Source: Raphanus sativus (lineage: Eukaryota; Streptophyta; Magnoliopsida; Brassicales; Brassicaceae). Taken from it: a stretch of 64,000 nt of DNA. The notes under the pieces are model-generated. The model did no database searches. It worked only from the letters and a program-made list of their open reading frames with translations, and was not told the origin of the DNA. The position numbers and the translations under genes were made by a program. Location of the stretch: NCBI RefSeq assembly GCF_000801105.2, contig NC_079513.1, forward strand, positions 28,255,640 through 28,319,639, given 5' to 3'. Shown one piece after another: positions 11,941 through 24,738 of the stretch (the stretch's first letter is position 1; every line of letters begins with the position of its first letter).

Positions 11941-14900
11941 TCAGGTGGCTTCTTCTTCAAGCCCTTCGTTCCCTACAGCTTCATTGTTTTCCCACAAAAA
12001 CCCATTTTCGTTTTTGGAACCTCTCTCTGTTTCTCCAGCAGCAGGAGAGACAAACGCAACATATTTTTCTGCAGAAAAACAACACAAACCAGATTGACTT
12101 AAAAGAACAATCTCCAGACTTGATCAAATGGTGGTAACAGATCCACACTTCAAAAAGTACCAAAAATCCCCACAGTGGTAATTTTTACCAGCCAAACTTC
12201 GAAGAGCATTCTCAGCCGCTTGTTGATGTGCATCCTTTTTAGTTTTTGCCATCCCAATGCCTATCTTCTCACCCGTGAACAAAACCTATGCATCATTAAT
12301 AGCAACAATATATATTTTTTAGCATTAGACAAAGGGACTTCACTAACTAACAAACTAAGAAAGATAGTAAGGTGTCCAGCTGACCTCAACTGAAAACTGT
12401 AACTCTCTGTTGGTACTCATCACAGTCCTAAATTCCACCTGTACAAAAATCGTATATCAGTTCCTCACACTCGAGCAACAGCTTGGGTGGTTATGAAAAT
12501 ATGTACCTTTGAACCGCATCTTCTTCCAATTTCCTGCAGTGCACTCACAAATAAGTGAGACTGCCCACCATTACTCTTTCCACTATCTGCATGGTGTTCT
12601 CCACCATTTGACACCAATTGATTCTGGGGTATTCCACCTTCTGCAAATAGTTTGAAACAAATGCTATGTTAAATGGATTGATGCACTTAGTCCCTCAAGT
12701 ATTTGTGAGTCACAACTTGTGACTGATTCCTTGCAGTTATATCAACATAAGCTTCCGCAAGTAGACAATGAATCAGGTAGGAAACCAGTGATCATCCTAT
12801 CTAAGCCAGTATATAGTGTAGCTGCAGATGAGGTACACTGAAAACAAGCTTCATGGAGGAAACAAGTAACTCAGTGTTCCGAATATCCAAATTAATTGCA
12901 GGTTGATTACATTAGTTTTGAAACTGGACAATACCTGTCGTTTGACGTGAAGCATTTTGCCTTTTCAGGTCATCATCCATACATAACTGCAAAGAAAACT
13001 CTCAGACCGTAGATATCATAGTTTTGATGTCGAAGGATAAATACATAGAATACTAAATCAACCTCTTCGCTCCTCAAGTGGGATGGGTTTGTGACAGGAG
13101 CAGAACCTTGTACACCATGAGGAAACTGATTTGAATAGCTTCCTGCAGGTCGACCAGGAAGAGGAGCTCTGCTCTCTTCATCTACCAACCAACCACCCTG
13201 AGGATGCATAGAAGATGAGGGTGGCTGCATAGGAATTCGAGAGAGAAGAGGCGGTTGATTGAAGTTCTGGTTTCTTATATCAACACCAGGCCTCATCATA
13301 AGGGGTCTTCCACCATCAGAAAAAGTGAAACCATCTCGTCTAGGAGCTCCAAGTAAACTAGGTTCTAGATTTTGGTTCAACACAAAAGATAGAGAGCGTC
13401 AGAGGTAAAAAAAACATTAACATGCAAAAAAACAACTGTTCCAAGTTCAAAAATCAAGGTTAAATCAAAAGTTCTTACTATGAGAAGGCAACAATGCTGC
13501 TGCAGTTGTTGTGCTAGCGCTATTTGGTATAACTGCTATCTGCGGCTTGGGAGTTTCAGGTTTCTGCTCAGCGTTACTTGTTGCAGCAGTAGAAGAATCA
13601 GCTGCAGACTTCTCATCCCCAAAAATCCAAAAGTCATCAGAAAATCAGATTATTAAGTAAACTCAAAATTTGTATTTATTTTACTGACCGCTTGGTTTAG
13701 TCTGCGTTCCACTTCACCTCCACACATTCCTTCGATAACTGGAGGGGCAGTTATGTTTCCATTTGTGGCAAAGCCAGGATCCTGCAGAAAAATGTAGCTA
13801 GATTGGGCCAAATTTCTGTGCAGTACATTCTACAGGGATAAAGTTCTAACTAAACTTACCTCTATAATGACATAGTTGCTCACATCCGGTGAAGGGGGTA
13901 AATTTTCCACATCATCTTCATGGTAAACCAAAGATATACTACTCATTAAACTCTCATCAAATTCCCTGGCACAAATGTTCAGAACCGTAAGAACAACCAG
14001 CATGAATTCATTACTTAAAGAAAGAAAAAAAAAACTTACTTGAAAAAGTAACCTCTGACATTGCATGCAACATTTCTTGCTACGCAAAGAATTGGAACGG
14101 GAAGGGCTGTCTGATAAATGGGAAGAGGAAATTGGTTAGATACCCAAATGAAAAATGAAAGGATACAGTATCTTATTCGCAGTTTAATAATGCAAGAGCA
14201 GCAACGTGCCTCAGCTTGTGGAGCATAATACGGAAGATATGCAGGAACAACATGAACACGTGGTTGATCCTTGTCCTCCCAGACCTTAACACGATCATCA
14301 ATAACCATCGCCATTTTAGGGTGGCAAATGCCACCTTTGAAGACATTTAACAAAGATTTCTTGGCATCTGCTATGCAAAGAGCAAGAAAAAAGAGAAAAT
14401 GATGTTGGGTAAGATGATAGGGTCCATCACTCAATACAGAGAACTGAGAGGTAAGCAAATTAAATCAGGCACGAGAGAAGAGGCAAATTATAAAATAACA
14501 ATTCAGCACAAAAACAGTAACGAAAGATATATACAAAACTAAGAAAGGTACACTAATGGCAGCATGGCACAGTATGCACTAAAACGAAAGTCACGAGTAT
14601 GAAAGAAGCCAGAGAGGAGTTTTGACCTGGTTTAACGCACACAATACGATCTCGAAGCTCCTTGAGGCCTATCAGGTGAGCTTCCGGATCGAGTAATCTC
14701 CACATTTCCAAAGCATAATCTCTTTCAGCCATTGTACAGACATAAACTTCGAAACGTTTCCTAGTGTTTGCTGTCAAATAGCTTCTTAACTCCTCCCAGG
14801 CTGGTCTAAGTTTTACAAGCACACTAGTGTCACGGATCTACATCAGAAAGAACCCACAGAAACTTGATTAAGTTCCAACGAAATCAAAACTAGATTACTC

Positions 14901-15823
14901 AATGTATGCTCAAACGACCATATTCCTATCACATGCCAGGCCAATAAATCAGATAAGATGATGCAACGAAGACAGCACAAATAGACCTTGTTCTAACCTC
15001 AGGATTGATCCGAGTAAGAACGGTATTCTTTTCAGGCAATCTAATGACAGGCCTATAAACTTTCTCAAGGCCTTCAGAGGTAGGGCGGACCTCCTCACGT
15101 TGAGCCTTGAACAAAACACCGTTATCAAAAGCATAGTCATTATCAATATACTGCTTGAGGAGCATCCTATCATCCATAAACCTTTTAAGCTCAGCGGACA
15201 TTCCATGAATCCTGACAGGATCAATCTCTCGGGAGATCCAAGCCTTGAGAGCTTCGATACGATCCTCAAAGGACTTCATGGTATTGGCAACAATGAGAGT
15301 CTCGTCAAGATCAAAGACAATGGAGAGACAGCGAGTGTTGAGCATCCTTAAACAGGAATCGTAAAGACCTAAAGGGAGAGAGAAACACCAGAAACAAGGG
15401 AACTTCTTCTCCTTGCTAGGCATCGCCACTAAATGAATCTCCGTATCCCCCAGCAAAACAACCGCCGTCTGTAAAATCACCAAAATGATGATCAAAGTGT
15501 GTTCATCTCTAATAATCAAAGCTAAAAGGAGGGAAAGAAACCTTCAATTCGTGGAAGCAGACAGCGTGGAGACGCATCAACTCGGGAGGTTTGATGGGAG
15601 CGGAGGACTCGAGCTTGCAACGAACGGAGAAAGAAGCGATAGTCTGGAGAATGGCGAGGGGAGGACATCTCTCGCCGGCGGGAGAAACGTGGTGGATTCG
15701 AATCTCGTCGTTAGGGAAGCGAAAATCGTTGCCGGAGGAGGAGGAGGAGACCTGCTTCACATCAAGCTCCCCCAAACGCAGCTCTCCGTGGTACACCACC
15801 GATTTCTGACCTAACCGATTCAT
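11941..15823 (-). CDS. CPL2: RNA polymerase II CTD phosphatase-like 2 (FCP-type, dsRNA-binding)
   Basis: A nuclear phosphatase acting on Ser-5 of the RNA polymerase II C-terminal domain, with roles in stress and hormone gene expression known for Arabidopsis CPL1/CPL2. About 14 exons make roughly 770 residues, the usual CPL2 length. Traced exons include 15823-15542, 15468-14998, 14837-14627, 12285-12189 and 12068-11941. The acid-phosphatase motif DLDET is at residues 147-151 (VFDLDETL). Exon 3 gives [19 protein letters not shown] and [18 protein letters not shown], and the next exon [19 protein letters not shown]. The C-terminal part has one dsRNA-binding domain ending [20 protein letters not shown] and AENALRSLA. 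The last exon reads [17 protein letters not shown] and stops at 11941, a few codons earlier than I recall for Arabidopsis. It is head-to-head with the first capping gene. Confidence 0.93.
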
Positions 15824-15899
15824 CGGAATTCGAATTTCTCAAGAATGAATTTCGCCAGTGGGGAAAACAATTTAAAATCAGCAGATCCAAAGAGAATAG

Positions 15900-15934
<35 letters not shown>

Positions 15935-16604
15935 GGCTCTCTCGATAAAGAGGGGATTTTATCAGATGCTCGCTCTCGCGAATTTTATTCAACGACGGGT
16001 AGCATAAATAAGAACAGCTTCAGATATATTTATAGGCAAAGAAGAAGGTGTGTAAATTATTATAGCACCAAAATTACGAAAAAACCTGAAACCTATTTAC
16101 ACGTGGCGTAAGATACATCATTTAGTTTCCACCAGCTTCGTGTATCAGCCGTCCAATATGATATTTTTTTTTTATTTTGCGACCGTGCTTACTTTTTATT
16201 ACCAACTTTGCATACCGGTTTTACCCTTCTTAAGTACTGCGCATATATATAAAGCGACTGTTGTTTTCCTCGCTTCCTTTCATCGACGGCGACGACGACG
16301 ACGACGACGACTCTCTCTATCAATCTCCGGTAGGGTTTTGATTGATTTCAGTTTCCATATTCTCAATCTGATTGAATTGAATATTATTTGGATTGATTCT
16401 GCAAAAAGTGCTCTGCTTCGTTTGTTCGTTCGCTCGCTCGCCTTGTTCATTTTTCAATTTAGAAATCATTAGAAACGGAAAGGATAGTCGCATCTCCTTA
16501 GATTTGATGACGATTTGGTATTTCCTGATTCAATTTACGCTTTTCAGAGAAGCCAATTTGGAGATTTTGGATTGCTTTTGGCCAATTGATTGTCTGCTAC
16601 TGCG
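15824..16604. promoter_or_regulatory. shared divergent promoter region, CPL2 and capping enzyme
   Basis: The two start codons are 781 bp apart on opposite strands, so this stretch must hold both promoters and 5' UTRs. It contains a (TC)n tract at about 15901-15932, inside the likely CPL2 leader, and a (GAC)n tract near 16284-16309. No other gene is visible. Confidence 0.6.
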
Positions 16605-19600
16605 ATGGACCTAAATGTTTCACCCGAGCCAGAGGAAGAGGAGGATCCTTTCATTAAGAGACGCCTTGAACCCCGAGTAGAGTCTGCTGTTGAGATCGCT
16701 AGACGGGTACCCCCTCCATTTGATTCTCTCTACTTCTTTCTTTTTTGGATTATTTGATAGTTTTTTTGCTATTTTTTTTTTGTGTAATTAGGAGCGTGAA
16801 GAAAGAACGAAAAGGATGAGACTTGACAGGCCTTCCCGAAACTCTCATCAAGGTGGTTTCCGTGATCACCAGCAGTATCATCACAACAACAATGGTGGTG
16901 ATACTAGAGTCTATGATAAAACCAAAATCCCTCAAGGTATGTGCCCCCCACTTTCTCCATACTTTTCTCTTCCCCTATTTTTTTGTTTTTGTTTTTACAA
17001 TGCTCTTCTTCTTAACAGGTTGGCTGGATTGTCCTGGTTTTGGTCTGGAGATTGGATGCATCATTCCTTCTAAGGTTCCCCTTAGCGAATCTTACAACGA
17101 ACATGTTCCTCCTGGCAAAAGATACTCTTTTAAGCAGGTCATCCGCAACCAGAGAATCAATGGACGTAAAGTAAGTTAATTGTCTTCACTTCTTCTTTCA
17201 TTATGCTATCTTAGTATCTGCAACTCTCTAACCTCTGTCTCTGACTTAACATACTCTCTCTTCTTTTTCTATTTCAGCTTGGTCTAGTCATTGATCTTAC
17301 TAATACAACTCGTTACTATTCTACATTAGACTTAAAAAAGGATGGCATCAAGCATGTTAAGGTGTGAATGCAATTCTTGTTTTTTTATGTCTGCTCCTCC
17401 TTTGCCGGATTGCGTTATTTTCTTTTATAGATTGCTTGCAGGGGTCGTGATGCAGTTCCAGATAATGTCTCTGTTAACTCCTTCGTCAACGAGGTACTTA
17501 TTTCGTCAAATTCAATCAACCTTATCTACTGTGTTTGTAGCTCATTCAAGAACACTGTGCTATCCTTTCAGGCTATTCAGTTCATCGTTAATCAAAAACA
17601 CCCAAAAAAGTATATCCTCGTTCACTGTACTCACGGGCATAATCGGACAGGGTTCATGATTGTTCATTATCTTATGCGCTCTATTCCCACCATGAACGTT
17701 ACCCAGGTTCAGTTTTTTTTTTTCACATCTGCACACGCGTTGTGTTATAAATCTTTTGCTATAGTGGAGAATCTGACCTCTCTGTGTGTGGCCTTATGGC
17801 AGGCGTTGAAAATGTTTTCTGATGCCCGGCCACCTGGGATTTATAAACCGGATTATATTGATGCTTTGTACACTTTTTATCACGAAATAAAGCCTGAGAC
17901 TGCTACTTGCCCACCTACTCCTGAATGGAAGAGGTCTACCGACCTTGATCTTAATGGTGATGCAGTTCATCAAGATGATGGTGATGGTGATGATGATGAT
18001 GCTGAGGCTCCGCCTGCCCCTGTCCAAGTAAGTGTGCTCTTAAGTTTAACACCTTATTACAGAAACTTCCATTAGAATGAATTTTCAGATGTGCTCTTGG
18101 TCTCATTTGGCTTGAGGTATTTAATGGTGTTTGTTGCTGATTTTGCCTTTTTCTGTGGTTTCAGGAAATCATTCAGGAGAATGTGACGATGTCAAATGAT
18201 GACGTTTTGGGTGATGAAATACCCCACTATCAAGAGGAAGCTTACAGAAAATTCTGTTATAAGATGCTTATGATGAGTATTGGGGTAGGTATTCAAATGT
18301 TTTTCTGTTCTATGTGTTCTTATGGAATATTGCATTTCGCCTAAATTTTGTTTTGATGTATTAAATTTTGCTGTAATACAGGGAAGAGGATGTGCTCAAT
18401 TCCCAGGTTCACACCCTGTTTCCTTGGACAGGTCCGACTCTTTAATTGTGGTAGTGGTGAATACAATGAGTTTTAGCAAGTCTAATGTTAGGGTAGTCCT
18501 TGTCTGTCAGTGTAGTTGAATCTTACAGCCTTTTCTTTTTGCAAATACTACTTGTGCGCACAGGGAGAGTTTACAACTATTGAGACAGCGGTACTATTAT
18601 GCGACATGGAAAGCAGATGGAACACGTTATATGATGCTTTTAACTATAGATGGTTGCTATCTGATAGATAGGAGTTTTAAGTTCCGAAGGGTACAGATGC
18701 GTTTCCCCTGTAGGCAATCAAGTGGAGTGAGTAAATTTCTGCCATTGCTTAGAGGCCTTTTGTGTGAATATATAAAACTTGTGATTCCCTAACCCTTTTG
18801 TTTTTTTCTGGGTGGTTAGGGAATGTCTGATCAAGTACATCACTTCACTTTGCTTGATGGAGAAATGGTTATAGATAATCCGATGAATGAAAAAGGGCAG
18901 GCGAGAAGGAGGTACCTCGTATATGACTTGGTAGCAATCAACGGCGAATCAGTCGTAGAGGTTGGGATCTGTCATTATTTCATCACATCCATCTTTGGAT
19001 TTTGTTTACTGAGGTTGCTTTACATTGTCAACCACTGTCAGTTTTTTTTTAAGATAACTTACAGTTAAATTTTGACAAATGAACCAGCGGACATTCTGTG
19101 AAAGATGGAACATGGTCGTGCACGACGTGATTAAAGGCCGTGACATTGATAAGCAAAGGAATCATTGCTACAGATATGACCTGGAGCCTTTTGGGGTGAG
19201 CTACTTTCTGTGTTGCACGCCATGTTATTCCTTTTCCTTTGTTGTTAAATTCTTGTTGTTGTTACTTTAGGTACGGATGAAGGGTTTTTATTTACTCTCA
19301 ACAGTTGAGAAGCTTCTGAAGGGTACCATTCCGTCACTTTCGCATGAAGCAGATGGCCTTATATTTCAGGTAACCATTTCGAGATGTTTCTATTTTTCCT
19401 GAACGCAGACATAGTGATTGGCATTTCGTGAAAACAGGGCTGGGACGATCCTTACGTTCCACGAACGCATAAAGGTCTACTGAAGTGGAAGTATGCGGAA
19501 ATGAACTCAGTAGACTTTCTGTTCGAGATGGGTGAGGAAGAGGAGGGTCGGAGGATGCTCTTCTTGTCTGAAAGAGGGAAGAAAAAGCTTATGGACGGAT

Positions 19601-19976
19601 ATACGGTTGAGTTTAGAGATGGTTCGGATCCGTCAAGTTACAATGGGAAGATCGTAGAGTGTTCATGGGACAAGGAGAAGAAAGTATGGGTTAGCATGCG
19701 TATCAGAGTCGACAAAACTACACCAAACGATATCAACACTGCTCGTAAGGTCAGTGTATTAATGAAGAAGCAGACATATATATATACTAACTATCTTGTT
19801 CCAGAAACAAAGAAAGAAAATAAAATGAAAATGTTGATTTTGTTTTGTAATAGGTGATAAAAAGCATAAATGACAACATAACAGAGGAAGTGTTGCTTCA
19901 AGAAATAAGAGAGATCATACGTCTCCCAATGTACGCAGACCGCATTCGAATGGACCTTCGAGCTGCTGGACGCTGA
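16605..19976 (+). CDS. bifunctional mRNA capping enzyme, copy A
   Basis: Nuclear enzyme that removes the gamma-phosphate from nascent mRNA 5' ends and then adds GMP. Fifteen exons splice in frame from 16605-16706, 16792-16936, 17019-17170, 17278-17361, 17431-17493, 17572-17706, 17803-18027, 18165-18284 and on to 19854-19976. The N-terminal RNA triphosphatase is of the cysteine-phosphatase type, with HCTHGHNRTG. The guanylyltransferase follows: KADG with the GMP-accepting lysine (ATWKADGTRYMM), DGEMVID, ADGLIFQ, and LLKWKYAEMNSVDFLFE. An acidic linker (HQDDGDGDDDDAEA) joins the halves. All motifs are intact, so both activities are likely. Homologous to Arabidopsis At5g01290. A second copy begins 500 bp downstream in the same direction. 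Confidence 0.94.
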
Positions 19977-20476
19977 GTGTGTGATAATATAAGTAAGAGG
20001 TCTGCACACGCATACCAGTAATGTTTACCTAAGAAATCCAGAGTCAGAAGACAGACAGACTGTAAAAGTCTAGCCTTGATCGATCATATAATCGTTTTGT
20101 CTTACAGAAACCTGACCCACTCAGATTACATCTTTTAAATAATACTCTATTTCTCTTATCTTTGTCGCTGTGTGTGGGTTCCAAGTTCCAACAATCTATG
20201 GCCAGGTTTTTTTTTTTTTTTTATATATGAACAGATCAGATCTAATATCTTTTGTTAGATGTAAAACGAGGGACTTCTAACTTTGTTTTAACAAATTTTC
20301 AAAAGAAAAAAAAACAAGTGATAATTCGAAAGAGAGATAGGCCCAACACAACACAACACAAGCCCGTATACTATGTTCAAGGTGTCCAGTGTTGTCTTTT
20401 GTATAGGATAAACTTGCGGTTGTGTATATATGCACTGATTCTGGCCAAATTTTGTGCTGACGACTAGGGTTTTGAG
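19977..20476. other. spacer between tandem capping genes
   Basis: This holds the 3' UTR of copy A and the promoter of copy B. It has a T-rich run near 20206-20222 and a short ACAAC repeat near 20346. No gene is seen. Confidence 0.5.
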
Positions 20477-21859
20477 ATGATGATTGATGCTGTGGACCTA
20501 AATGTTTCACCCGAGCCTGAGGAAGAGGAGGATCCTTTCATAAAGAGACGCCTTGAAACCCGAATAGAGTCTGCTGTTGAGATCGCTAAACGGGTGGGTG
20601 CCGTACCATTCATTCATCAAACCTATCTTAAAAATTCCATATGTGTTATTTTGGTCGAAAATGCTACGTACGTTGTATAATATCATATCTTCATATTTTA
20701 ATTTGCTAAGTGTTTTAATTAGGAGCGTGAAGAAAGAAGGAAAAGAATGAAAATAGACAGGCCAACCCGAATGCCTCGGCCAGTTCAGCAGAATAACTGT
20801 GATACTAGAGATAAAAGCAAAATCCCTCAAGGTATTAATTCTCTTCTTTCTCCAAAGATTTTTTTGTTCCCGAGGTTCATTTGGTATGCTCTTCTTCTTA
20901 ACAGGTTGGCTGGATTGTCCTGGTTTTGGTCTGGAGATTGGATGCATCATTCCTTCTAAGGTTCCCCTTAGCGAATCTTACAACGAACATGTTCCTCCTG
21001 GCAAAAGATACTCTTTTAAGCAGGTCATCCGCAACCAGAGAATCAATGGACGTAAAGTAAGTTTAATTGTCTTCACTTCTTCTTTCATTATGCTATCTTA
21101 GTATCTGCAACTCTCTAACCTCTGTCTCTGACTCTGACTTAACATACTCTCTCTTCTTTTTCTATTTCAGCTTGGTCTAGTCATTGATCTTACTAACACA
21201 ACTCGTTACTATTCTACACTAGACTTAAAGAAGGATGGCATCAAGCATGTTAAGGTGTGAATGCAATTCTTGTTTTTAATAATTATCAACGTATCCTCCT
21301 TTTACCGGATTTGCTTTATCTTTCTTTTATAGATTGCTTGCAGGGGTCGTGATGCGGTTCCAGATAATGTCTCTGTTAACTCCTTCGTCAACGAGGTACT
21401 TGTTTCCTCAATTCAATCTACCTTTATCTACTGTGTGTTTGTAGCTCATTCAAGAACACTGTACTACTATCCTCAGGCTATTCAGTTCATCGTTAATCAA
21501 AAACACCAAAAGAAGTATATCCTCGTCCACTGTACGCATGGGCATAACCGGACTGGGTTCATGATTGTTCATTATCTTATGCGCTCTGTGCCCACCATGA
21601 ACGTTACCCAGGTTCTGTACTTGTGCACACGCGTTGTATCATATAGATCCTTTGCTATAATGGAGAATCTTACCTCTCTGTGTGGCAGGCGTTGAAAATG
21701 TTTTCGGATGCCCGCCCACCTGGGATATATAAACCGGATTATATTGATGCTTTGTACACTTTTTATCACGAAATAAAGCCTGAGACTGCTACTTGCCCTC
21801 CTACTCCTGAATGGAAGAGGCCTACCGACCTTGATCTTAATGGTGATGCAGTTCATCAA

Positions 21860-21902
<43 letters not shown>

Positions 21903-23974
21903 CTGAGGCTCTGCCTGGCCCTGTCCAAGTAAGTGTGCTCTTAAGTTTAACACCTTATTACAGAAACTTCCATTAGAATGAATATTCAGATGTGCTCTTG
22001 GTCTCATTTGGCTTGAGGTTTTTAATGGTGTTTGTTGCTGATTTTGCCTTTTTCTGTGGTTTCAGGAAATCAGTCAGGAGGAGAATGTGAAGATGTCAAA
22101 TGATGACATTCTGGGTGATGAAATACCCCATTATCAGGAGAAAGCTTACAGAAAATTCTGTTATAAGATGCTTATGATAAAGAATGATGTAGGCCTTTTT
22201 TATATGCTATTCTTTGTGTTTTTCTCTATGTGGTCTTACTATGTTTAGCCTGAACGCATGCTAGAGTATTTGTAGATACTAAGCTTCAGTGATTAGAAAT
22301 GATGTTTCCAGTCCATTTGATGCGATAATTTTTTCTCTGATATAGGTAAAAGGATGCACGCAATTCCCAGGTTCACACCCTGTATCTTTAGACAGGTCTG
22401 ACTTTCTGCTTTATTTTTGGTATTGCATACAAATAGATGGCAAGTGTATATAGGCGAACCATTATGCTACTTGTTACAGGGAGAATTTGCAACTATTGAG
22501 GCAACGGTACTACTACGCGACATGGAAGGCAGATGGAACACGATATATGATGCTCTTAACTATAGATGGTTGCTATTTGATAGATAGGAGCTTTAAGTTT
22601 CGGAGAGTACAAATGCGTTTCCCCTGTAGGCAATCAAGTGGAGTGAGTAATTTTCTGTCATTGCTCACATGCCCTTTGTTCAAACTTGTGATTTCCCTTT
22701 GCCTTTTTGTTTTTTTTCCTTTTGTAGGGAATATCTGAGCAAGTGCATCATTTCACTTTGCTAGATGGAGAAATGGTTATTGATAATCCGAAAGATGAAA
22801 AAGGGCAGGCCAGGAGGAGGTACCTCGTATATGATCTGGTAGCAAATAACGGTGAATCAGTCGTAGAGGTTGTTGTTACTTGGGTTTTTGTTTTTTTTCA
22901 ATATGTACGGCCGTCGTTTTTACCCGGTGCCAGGTAAGTTGCATGCTAAAAGATAACTTATAGTTTATTTTGAAAAATGAAACAGCGGAGTTTCTGTGAA
23001 AGATGGAACATGATCGTGCGTGAGGTGATTGGACCCCGGGAAGCTGAAAAGCACAAAATTCATTGCTACAGATACGACCTGGAGCCCTTCGGAGTGAGTT
23101 AAAATTTTCTGTCTCACATCTCTTTAAGGTCTTTTTTACTTTTAAGAAGAAAAAAGGGGTAACATTTTGCTGCTGTCTAGGTACGGCCGAAGGGATTTTG
23201 GTTACTTTCTACTGTTGAGAAGCTATTGAAGAGCACCATCCCATCCCTTTCCCATGAATCTGATGGCCTAATATTTCAGGTAACCAAGGATGTCCATATC
23301 TTAATTGTGACATAGATACGCTAACAGACACGAATACATTACAATATATTTTTTTGTATATTTTTCTCAAGAAAGTAGGAAGATGGCATTCTTTGAGTTT
23401 GAAGTACATTTTGGTTTTATGGATTAATTAAATAGGGTTGGGACGATCCTTATGTTCCACGAACCCATAAAGGTCTACTAAAGTGGAAGTACGCTGATAT
23501 GAACTCAGTTGACTTTCTATTTGAGATGGGAAAGGATGATGGACGAGGAATGCTCTACTTGAACGAGAGAGGAAAGAAAAAGCTTATGGAAGGCTATTCG
23601 GTTGAGTTTAGAGATGCAGACCCTGAACCTGCCATTTACTGTGGTAAGATTATAGAGTGTTCATGGGATATGGAGAAGCAAGTTTGGGTTTACATGCGGA
23701 CCAGAGTTGATAAGTCTACACCAAATGATATCCATATCGCTCGTAATGTGGATGTATTAAAATATAGTATATATTCTATCTGATTTCAAAAGACTGCGAA
23801 AATGTTTTTGATTTGTTTTTTTTTGTTATGTGAAAATAGGTGATTAAAAGCATAACCGACAACATAACAGAAGATGTGCTGCTTCAGGAAATAAGAGAGA
23901 TTATCCGTCTTCCAATGTATGTAGATCGAATTCAAATTGACCTTCGAGCCGCTTCCGCTGCACGCCGAAGGTGA
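20477..23974 (+). CDS. bifunctional mRNA capping enzyme, copy B
   Basis: Tandem paralogue of the gene at 16605, with the same exon pattern (20477-20593, 20723-20831, 20905-21056 and so on, ending with TGA at 23972-23974). It keeps HCTHGHNRTG, KADG, DGEMVID, SDGLIFQ and LLKWKYADMNSVDF, so it looks catalytically complete. It starts five codons earlier than copy A (MMIDA before VDLNVSPEPE). The linker is expanded to 14 aspartates encoded by (GAT)14 at 21860-21901. Exon 8 ends MLMIKND instead of MLMMSIG, and the C-terminus is ASAARRR against AGR. Middle exons and introns are nearly identical to copy A while both ends are diverged (see findings). Start choice: two adjacent ATG codons at 20477 and 20480; I used the first. 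Confidence 0.93.
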
Positions 23975-24020
23975 GACGAATTTACTAATAGGGTATCAGT
24001 TTTTATTTAATAGTACTAGG

Positions 24021-24127
24021 TGTTGTTCTGTTTCAGTGTCTCAGTTGTTTGAAAATGGTTGTCCATAGATGTTGTTCTGTTTTAACGTCTCAGTTGTTTG
24101 AAAATGGTTGTCCATAGATGTTGTTCT
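24021..24127. repeat. 49-bp tandem duplication in the 3' flank of capping copy B
   Basis: Two copies of a 49-bp unit start at 24021 and 24070 and a truncated third starts at 24119. Each begins TGTTGTTCTG and contains GTCTCAGTTGTTTGAAAATG. The copies differ at only a few bases. Confidence 0.85.
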
Positions 24128-24633
24128 TGCTTTCGCGTCTCTGTTTTTCTGTTTCCTAGTTCTAAGATAGCATAAGAAGAAAATGTTGAGAAAATGTTAC
24201 CCAACAGAATATGCAAAAGATAGCATAAGAAGAAGAACCATTTAAACAACGAGACCAGACCAATCCTATAGAAAACAGAAGTCTGTCATCTTTTTTTTCT
24301 CTCTCTCTCTTTTACTAGGTCTGTAAGAACACCCCAAATAATCCGTGTTCCCTACAAAACACTAAAGAACCATTAAGATGATGACAAAAGGAATAAAAGA
24401 CATGTAAACCAGATTTTGCTTGACAAATCAACACCACCTTGAAGGTTTGTTCACTGGGTAGAGGAAGTAGAAAGCGTTGTATTCTCATCAGCTCATCCAA
24501 CAATCTGGAGCAACCTTAATTCGCACTTCAGGTCAGCATATGAACAAATTTTACGACCCAACAAACCAAAAAAAGAAAAACAATAACTTAACCAAGGTTT
24601 TGTCCCCCATGTCTATGGGCTTATTTCTGACGT

Positions 24634-24738
24634 GACACTAGTGTGCTTGTAAAACTGAGATCAGCGTGGGAAGAGTTAAGAAGCTACTTTTTGACAGCAA
24701 ACACTATGAAACGTCTTAAAATTCATGTTTGTATCTGA
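24634..24738 (+). pseudogene. CPL-family exon fragment
   Basis: The frame reads [17 protein letters not shown], then a slightly altered TANTMKR and HVCI before TGA. This is exon 3 of the CPL2-like gene ([19 protein letters not shown], 14837-14627), here on the opposite strand and with an extra codon. The sequence just upstream also resembles the CPL2 intron before that exon, so it came from genomic DNA and not from a spliced transcript. It carries a stop soon after and no other exon is visible, so it is a relic. Confidence 0.82.
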
